From assembly GCA_021767625.1 (NCBI GenBank), contig JAASTB010000045.1:1-10890 (forward strand): a stretch of 10,890 nt of DNA. Reading direction: 5' to 3'. Under the pieces are notes generated by a model. That model was not told the origin of the DNA, searched no databases, and worked only from the letters and a program-made list of their open reading frames with translations. The stretch is from Wenzhouxiangella sp. (GTDB taxonomy: Bacteria > Pseudomonadota > Gammaproteobacteria > Xanthomonadales > Wenzhouxiangellaceae). This document shows positions 6,371 to 10,890 of the stretch, in pieces. Position 1 is the first letter of the stretch. The number at the start of each line of letters is the position of its first letter. Position numbers and translations under genes: made by a program.

Positions 6371-8442
6371 CCCCGAACGCGCAGTGCCTGCGGCGTGTAG
6401 TTGCTCGGGTCGAGCTCCACGTTGAAGCTGGGAACCGGGTCCTGATTATCCAGGCCGGTCGCGAGATAACGACCCGACTGCAGGTCCATGTGCGACAGGA
6501 TGGACGACCAGTACGTCGGAAGCTCGAAGTAATTGATCGTGTGCGCTTCCGACACGCGCCACAGGTTGCCCTGCTGATCGTAGTGGTCGGTCAGTGCGAT
6601 CTGGTAGCTGTCCTCGTCCAGGTAGAACGTACGGCGCGGATGAATGTGACGCGTGCCCTCCTTGAGGGTGGCATCCACGATCCACACACGATGCAGTTCA
6701 TATCGCATGTGCTCCGGGTTCAGGTGCCCCGGGCGCACCAGGTCGTCGGGCGTGATGTCGCCACTGTGGGCGCCATAGGAGTTGTACGGGATGTACATCT
6801 CCTTCTTGCCGACGATTTCCCAGTTGTAGCGATCCATGGCACCGTTGAACATATCGGTCATGTCGTTGGTGCGCAGGCCGTCGGACGCCGTGCCCGGGTT
6901 GTCGTAGGCCACGTTCGGTGCACGACGCACGCGGCGCTGACCGGGGTTGTAGATCCAGGCCTGGCGCGGCTGTCGTACCTGGTTGAGGGTTTCGTGAACC
7001 AGCAGGATGTTGCCTGCCAGTCGCGCCGGCGACTCCACTTCCTGGAAGAAGTAGAGCAGGATATTGCCGGTATCCTCGATGGTCATGCCCTCCTGGTAGT
7101 ACAGGCCCAGCAGTTCCTCGCGCAGCTTGATGAGCTGGAAAGCGCCGGAAGTCGTCGGCACGACCTGGTTGTTGTAGCGCGCACCACCGATGCCCTTGAA
7201 CTTGAGCTTGTGGTTCCAGATAAGGTGATAGGCGTTCTGCGGCAGCGGGAACGGGAAGCCCTCGTAGACATCCTCGACGCCTTCACCGTTGGCCACGAGT
7301 CGACCCGTGGCGGCGTTATCGATGGTCGCCTCGTAGATCCGCTCGGGGAAGGAAGCGCTTCGACGGGTCGGGTACACCTTCATGAAGTACGTATCCGGAT
7401 AGCGCTCGAAAAGGGCGATCTGGCCGGCAGACAGTCGATCGGCATATTCCTGGTAGTTCTCGCCGGTGATCGTGAACAGCGGCTCGTCGTCGGCAAACGG
7501 ATCCGGATGCCGGTCACCCACCTGGTAACCGTCCGGCCAGTCTTCACGGGTCAGCCCGCCGTCCCAGGCCGGAATCGTGCCTTCGGCGTTGCCGGCGCGG
7601 ATCGAGCCCATGGGCGTGAGATCGTTGCCCAGCCGAGCGATGTTCTCCTCGGTACGCGGGAGGATGACCTCCATATCCGCCTGCGCAACAATCGGATCCT
7701 CGGCGGCTTCGACCACGTCACCGGGTTCCTCCGAGGCCATTTCCTCGCTGGCTTCGTCGGCAAGTTCCGGTTCGGCTTCGGCGGCAGCCTCCGATTCGGC
7801 CTCCTGCTGCATGCCTTCCTGCGTGGAAGCCGCCTGCTCGGCCTCGGCGGCGGCCGCAGCTTCGGCTTCGGCCTGGCGGCGTGCTTCTTCCTCGGCGGCC
7901 ATGCGCTCGGCCTCGGCAGCAGCCTCGGCTTCCGCCTGGCGGCGCGCCTCTTCCTCGGCAGCCATGCGCTCGGCCTCGGCGGCAGCCTCGGCTTCCGCCT
8001 GGCGGCGCGCCTCTTCCTCGGCAGCCATACGCTCGGCCTCGGCGGCAGCTTCGGCCTCGGCCTGGCGGCGTGCCTCTTCCTCGGCGGCCATGCGCTCGGC
8101 TTCGGCGGCAGCGGCGGCCTCGGCTTCGCGACGCGCCTCTTCCTCGGCAGCCATTCTTTCAGCCTCGGCCTCGGCTTCGGCCTGGGCTTCCATCTCGGCC
8201 TTCATCTCGGCTTCCATGCGCGCCTGTTCGGCTTCGGCAGCTTCCCGCTCTGCGGCTTGTGCCTCGGCTTGGGCTTCTGCCTCGGCCTGCTCTTCGGACT
8301 CGAAGCGGTCGGACATCGATGCCTGTTCCGACTGAGCCGGCTCCTCATCGGCCACGGGGGCCGTTCCGCACCCGACGAGCACAGCGCCCGCCAAGACGGC
8401 GGCGAAGATCGTCAGTCCGGGTTTGATGGTGTTGTCTGTCAT
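6361..8442 (-). CDS. DUF1329 outer-membrane lipoprotein with a long TolA-like helical stalk
   Basis: A 693-residue predicted lipoprotein. The lipobox L-V-G-C ends at Cys25 with Gly at +2, so Lol sorting to the outer membrane is expected. Residues about 260-693 are a full-length DUF1329 domain (PF07044), recognised from L-T-P-M-G...AGNAEGTIPAW-GGL (Met278) and GFPFPLPQNAYHLIWNH; I understand this family to be related in fold to LolA/LolB lipid carriers. Between them is an extra region of about 235 residues. Residues about 45-205 are almost entirely Ala, Glu, Arg and Gln, including five 21-residue repeats (94-198), then an acidic linker to about 259. Typical DUF1329 proteins are about 450 residues with only a signal peptide before the domain. 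The start is firm: GGAGG (8448-8452) lies 5 nt upstream of the ATG, and the gene begins 13 nt after DUF1302 ends. Likely role: outer-membrane-anchored carrier or bridge between the DUF1302 barrel and the RND transporter. This is inferred from context. Confidence 0.87.
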   Translation of the reverse strand: MTDNTIKPGLTIFAAVLAGAVLVGCGTAPVADEEPAQSEQASMSDRFESEEQAEAEAQAEAQAAEREAAEAEQARMEAEMKAEMEAQAEAEAEAERMAAEEEARREAEAAAAAEAERMAAEEEARRQAEAEAAAEAERMAAEEEARRQAEAEAAAEAERMAAEEEARRQAEAEAAAEAERMAAEEEARRQAEAEAAAAAEAEQAASTQEGMQQEAESEAAAEAEPELADEASEEMASEEPGDVVEAAEDPIVAQADMEVILPRTEENIARLGNDLTPMGSIRAGNAEGTIPAWDGGLTREDWPDGYQVGDRHPDPFADDEPLFTITGENYQEYADRLSAGQIALFERYPDTYFMKVYPTRRSASFPERIYEATIDNAATGRLVANGEGVEDVYEGFPFPLPQNAYHLIWNHKLKFKGIGGARYNNQVVPTTSGAFQLIKLREELLGLYYQEGMTIEDTGNILLYFFQEVESPARLAGNILLVHETLNQVRQPRQAWIYNPGQRRVRRAPNVAYDNPGTASDGLRTNDMTDMFNGAMDRYNWEIVGKKEMYIPYNSYGAHSGDITPDDLVRPGHLNPEHMRYELHRVWIVDATLKEGTRHIHPRRTFYLDEDSYQIALTDHYDQQGNLWRVSEAHTINYFELPTYWSSILSHMDLQSGRYLATGLDNQDPVPSFNVELDPSNYTPQALRVRGRR
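7849..8163 (-). repeat. Five tandem 63-bp repeats encoding a 21-residue helical unit
   Basis: The minus strand encodes five in-frame copies of a unit like AERMAAEEEARRQAEAEAAAE, with boundaries at exact 63-bp spacing. The three middle copies are identical in protein; the first has REAEAAAAA and the last runs on into AAAAEAEQ. Nucleotide differences between copies are few and mostly third-position. Each unit has 7 Glu and 3 Arg, strongly helix-forming and net acidic. The array is part of the DUF1329 lipoprotein gene. Confidence 0.92.
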
Positions 8443-8455
8443 TGTGACCTCCGCT

Positions 8456-10342
8456 CTAGAATGAGTAGCTCAGCGAAGCCGCGAGGAAGTCGCGATCGCT
8501 CAGCAGGTTGTTCTTGCCGGCACCGAAGAAACTGGTGTACGAAACGCCGGCCTGCCAGCGCGACAGGTAGCTGAAGTTCACACCCAGCGTGACCTGCTTG
8601 CGCCCTTCGACGAAATTGCCGCCGGGCCCGGGGGCCACGCCGTTGACGTCGTGGTTGAAGGCCACACGAGGCGTCATGTTCCAGGCCGTGCCGAACACAT
8701 TGTTGTAGGTGGGCGCCACGACCAGGCGATAACCCCAGCTGGTGTCCGTGACGTAGCCGCTTGTCGTCGTGATCGGGCTGCGCGAGTTGCCGCCGGTCTG
8801 GCGCGACGGACCACCGAAGGTATCCGTGCCCGGCCCTTCGAAACGCAGCTCGCTCGGATCCGGCAGATCCCAGACGTGGGTCATGCCGAATTCACCGACC
8901 ACCGCCACCTGATTGGCGCCGAGCCAGTTGCCCGGGCCATACAGCTTGGTCAGCGTGAACTGCGCCTGAGAGACTTCACGGCGCTCGTAACCCTGGATGA
9001 AGTCACCCGGCTCGTAATCACCGAGCTGGCTGATGAAGCGGTTGTAGGGCTCGGGGATGGCTGCATTGAGCGGCGAAAGCCCGGCGTAGAGCAGTTCGAC
9101 GTCGTCGATCTGGATCGGCAGGTTCTCACGGTAGCTGACCTCGCCGCCGAGCGACCAGCCCGAGACGGTCGTGTTGAAGCTCACGCCCCACAGGTCGATG
9201 TCCTCTGGGTATTCGACGATCACCGCGCCCGAAGAAGGCGCAGCGTTCGTCACCGCCCGACCGGACAGCACCGGGAGACGGCTGTGGTAGCGCAGGTGAT
9301 AGAACCCGAACTCCGTCTGATTCAGCCAATCGGCGTAGTACCTGAATGCCAGGCCGTACTGACCGTGCTCGTCAGGCTTGTTGTCCGCCGCTCTCGGGAA
9401 CGACGCGGCACAGCCGGCGCCGATGAGCTGGATCGGCAGGTTGCGATCCGAGGCACCGAAATTGCCGTTCCGGCAAACGGTCTCGTAGAGGTCCGGATTA
9501 TTGACCGGCTGCGGCACCAGGCCGAAATTCAGCATGACGTAGCGACCACCGGCGGTGGCGAAATCGTTGGTGGCGAAGTACGTCCCCGAAGGCTCGGCTT
9601 CGACTTCGTCCCATTCGCCCAGCACCAGGGCTTCCACGGAGAAATTCGGGGTGATGCTCAAGCTGCTCCACAGCATGTTCTGCGGCAGGAAAGCGTCCTT
9701 GAGCTCGGCACCCGCGGTGCGAAGGGCCGTGACGTCGACCGGGTTGATGACGTTGATGCCGCCGGCCAGGAAGGTACTCTCGCCCCAGCTGACCACCTGC
9801 CGACCGAGTCGCATCGACAGGAACTGATCGCCGAGCTCGAAATCGCCGTAGATGTAGGCGTCGAGCAGGCGAGCCCTTTCGGCTGCCTGGTCCTTGGCGC
9901 CGTCGGGCAACTCGTCCATGTCACTGAGCGTGAAGTCATAGAAGTAGTTGCCTCGGAAGAAGGCCCCGAAGTTGTCGAAGTTGATTGCCAACTCGGAGGT
10001 GATGCGGGCCTGGTTGAAGATCGGATCCCACTGGTCGAAGTTCAGGTTGCCGTCGTCGGAGTTGGCCGAGAATCGGCCGGGCGTGGCAATCTGCTGGTCC
10101 AGCGGCTGCTGGAAGACCGTCGGGTCGAACTGGGACTTCGCGACGAAATCCGAGTCGCGCTCCTCGGCGCGAACGCCGAGGCCGTAACTGACGGTGGTGT
10201 CGAGACGAATCTCGACCTCGTCCGTACTGAAGTCGATGGCCTGAGCCTGCTGGGCTGCCAGGGCCAGACCGATGGCGCCGGCCAGGATGCCGGGCTTGAG
10301 CCCGAGACCGCGCCGACTTTTCTCAATTGCTTGGCGTTTCAT
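8456..10342 (-). CDS. DUF1302 outer-membrane beta-barrel protein
   Basis: A 628-residue outer-membrane protein of the DUF1302 family (PF06980). The family's most recognisable segment, RLGRQVVSWGEST followed by GGIN-INPVDV--LR--GAELK, is present in the first third. The sequence has alternating hydrophobic strands throughout and ends in a C-terminal Phe (SLSYSF), the beta-signal for BAM insertion. The start ATG at 10340-10342 has GAGGGAG upstream and gives a signal peptide of about 35 residues with a long basic n-region, ending in AQA before IDF. An in-frame ATG at 10411 would overlap the lipase gene and is less likely. It begins 16 nt after the lipase stop and ends 13 nt before the DUF1329 start, so the three are almost certainly cotranscribed. 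DUF1302 and DUF1329 genes are usually neighbours. A lipid or hydrophobic-substrate channel, analogous to FadL, is the inferred role; no substrate is shown by sequence. Confidence 0.88.
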   Translation of the reverse strand: MKRQAIEKSRRGLGLKPGILAGAIGLALAAQQAQAIDFSTDEVEIRLDTTVSYGLGVRAEERDSDFVAKSQFDPTVFQQPLDQQIATPGRFSANSDDGNLNFDQWDPIFNQARITSELAINFDNFGAFFRGNYFYDFTLSDMDELPDGAKDQAAERARLLDAYIYGDFELGDQFLSMRLGRQVVSWGESTFLAGGINVINPVDVTALRTAGAELKDAFLPQNMLWSSLSITPNFSVEALVLGEWDEVEAEPSGTYFATNDFATAGGRYVMLNFGLVPQPVNNPDLYETVCRNGNFGASDRNLPIQLIGAGCAASFPRAADNKPDEHGQYGLAFRYYADWLNQTEFGFYHLRYHSRLPVLSGRAVTNAAPSSGAVIVEYPEDIDLWGVSFNTTVSGWSLGGEVSYRENLPIQIDDVELLYAGLSPLNAAIPEPYNRFISQLGDYEPGDFIQGYERREVSQAQFTLTKLYGPGNWLGANQVAVVGEFGMTHVWDLPDPSELRFEGPGTDTFGGPSRQTGGNSRSPITTTSGYVTDTSWGYRLVVAPTYNNVFGTAWNMTPRVAFNHDVNGVAPGPGGNFVEGRKQVTLGVNFSYLSRWQAGVSYTSFFGAGKNNLLSDRDFLAASLSYSF

Positions 10343-10358
10343 GTTCGGATTCTCCCTC

Positions 10359-10890
10359 TCAGTCGTCGGTCTGGATGAGTGACGGATCGCCGATAACGAC
10401 CGCCGCACCACCGGATGCCACCATGCTGGCGGCCTCGCCCTGCATTTCAGCCGTCACCGCCGGGTTGGCGCTCGGGTCGAGCAGCGAACCGTGGCCGCCC
10501 TGTAGCAGGCGCACGGCGCCGCGAATGCCCATCGGGTCCTGCGTGGTCTGCGTGATCGCATCCAGGCCCATGATCCGGATCAGCGGCTCGGTGCCCGAAA
10601 GCGGCGCACCCTCGACGGCATTCGGAACCACGGAGTCGCCGGCAACCTGTTGCAGCAGCACCGAGTTCTGGGCCGTCGTTACCGCCGCCCAGTTGACCGG
10701 GTCGGCCGAATCGATCACCGTCTGCGCGGCCAGGAGGAACTGGTAGTAGTCCGGCGAGAAAGGTTCGACGCCGGCCGATTCGAGACCGGCGCGGATGCGC
10801 GGCCCGAAGGTCTCGGAGCCGGCCAGCAGGTTGGCGACACCACCGCCCGGGACGGAGAGCACGCCGTTGCCCACGGTCGGCTCGACGGCC
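10359..10890 (-). CDS. Pla-1/cef/VolA-type extracellular lipase, C-terminal fragment (5' end outside window)
   Basis: The reading frame is open to the right edge (GTG at 10872-10874 is an internal Val), leaving 176 C-terminal residues. The segment LIRIMGLDAI followed by GGHGSLLDPSANPAVTAEMQ and then ASGGAAVVI strongly recalls the end of the Pla-1/cef family of extracellular lipases, which includes Vibrio VolA, a surface lysophospholipase. The His in GGHGSLL is the probable triad histidine. The GxSxG serine and any lipobox lie outside the window, so activity and anchoring cannot be checked. It is the first gene seen of the minus-strand operon, 16 nt ahead of DUF1302. In Vibrio, volA is next to fadL and supports use of exogenous lipids. 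A similar pairing with a DUF1302 barrel here suggests that lipid-derived products enter through the downstream genes. Family assignment is from memory of conserved C-terminal motifs. Confidence 0.72.
   Translation of the reverse strand, partial: AVEPTVGNGVLSVPGGGVANLLAGSETFGPRIRAGLESAGVEPFSPDYYQFLLAAQTVIDSADPVNWAAVTTAQNSVLLQQVAGDSVVPNAVEGAPLSGTEPLIRIMGLDAITQTTQDPMGIRGAVRLLQGGHGSLLDPSANPAVTAEMQGEAASMVASGGAAVVIGDPSLIQTDD

Noticed and set aside
7849..8163. Regular repeats considered as a CRISPR-like array
   Set aside because: The repeats are contiguous at 63 bp with no unique spacers and stay in frame inside a coding sequence.
6490..8574. 694-residue open frame on the plus strand opposite the DUF1329 gene
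   Set aside because: It is a shadow of biased GC-rich codons and of the 63-bp repeats. It has no recognisable domain and no plausible ribosome binding site, while the minus strand encodes a complete known family.
8651..10378. 575-residue plus-strand open frame opposite DUF1302
   Set aside because: Composition (Arg/Val/Asp-rich, no domain) is typical of an antisense shadow. The minus-strand protein has a signal peptide, family motifs and a C-terminal beta-signal.
10872..10874. GTG considered as the start of a small 171-residue protein
   Set aside because: The frame stays open to the window edge, and the sequence matches the C-terminal end of a much larger lipase family.

Overview
The window is GC-rich and densely coding. 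It looks like a chromosomal segment of a Gram-negative gammaproteobacterium-type organism: it has outer-membrane lipoprotein and beta-barrel genes, a BtuF-type periplasmic protein, and a DUF1302/DUF1329/Ycf48-like/RND gene set that I know mainly from Pseudomonadota. A Wenzhouxiangella/Xanthomonadales-like host is possible, but that is only an impression from gene style and intergenic repeats.

Layout. Positions 1-1026 (+) hold the 3' part of an SLC13-type permease with RCK_C (TrkA-C) regulatory domains, cut by the left edge. A short spacer with heptamer repeats and a dispersed-repeat-like sequence follows. Next is a BtuF-like vitamin B12 binding protein (+, to 1960). It converges on a PP-loop ATPase of the DUF71/COG2102 (Dph6-like) family (-, 1992-2666). 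Bacterial members of that family have been predicted by comparative genomics to act in B12 salvage, so this small region reads as a cobalamin module. Positions 2667-2767 hold a heptamer tandem array that folds back on itself.

From 10890 down to 2768 all genes lie on the minus strand with gaps of about 13-16 nt, one 70-nt gap containing two hairpins, and one 8-nt overlap, so they look like one operon. In transcription order they are: the C-terminal end of a Pla-1/cef/VolA-type extracellular lipase (cut by the right edge), a DUF1302 outer-membrane beta-barrel, a DUF1329 lipoprotein, a Ycf48/BNR-repeat beta-propeller, and an MMPL/RND-family inner-membrane transporter. A reasonable reading is an envelope-spanning system for lipids or other hydrophobic compounds: surface lipase, outer-membrane channel, outer-membrane-anchored carrier, assembly or scaffold propeller, and inner-membrane RND pump. 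The direction of transport and the substrate are not shown by sequence.

The most unusual single item is the DUF1329 protein. It carries about 235 extra residues between its lipobox and its DUF1329 domain, including five near-identical 21-residue Ala/Glu/Arg repeats. These resemble a TolA-style rigid helical stalk long enough, in principle, to cross much of the periplasm.
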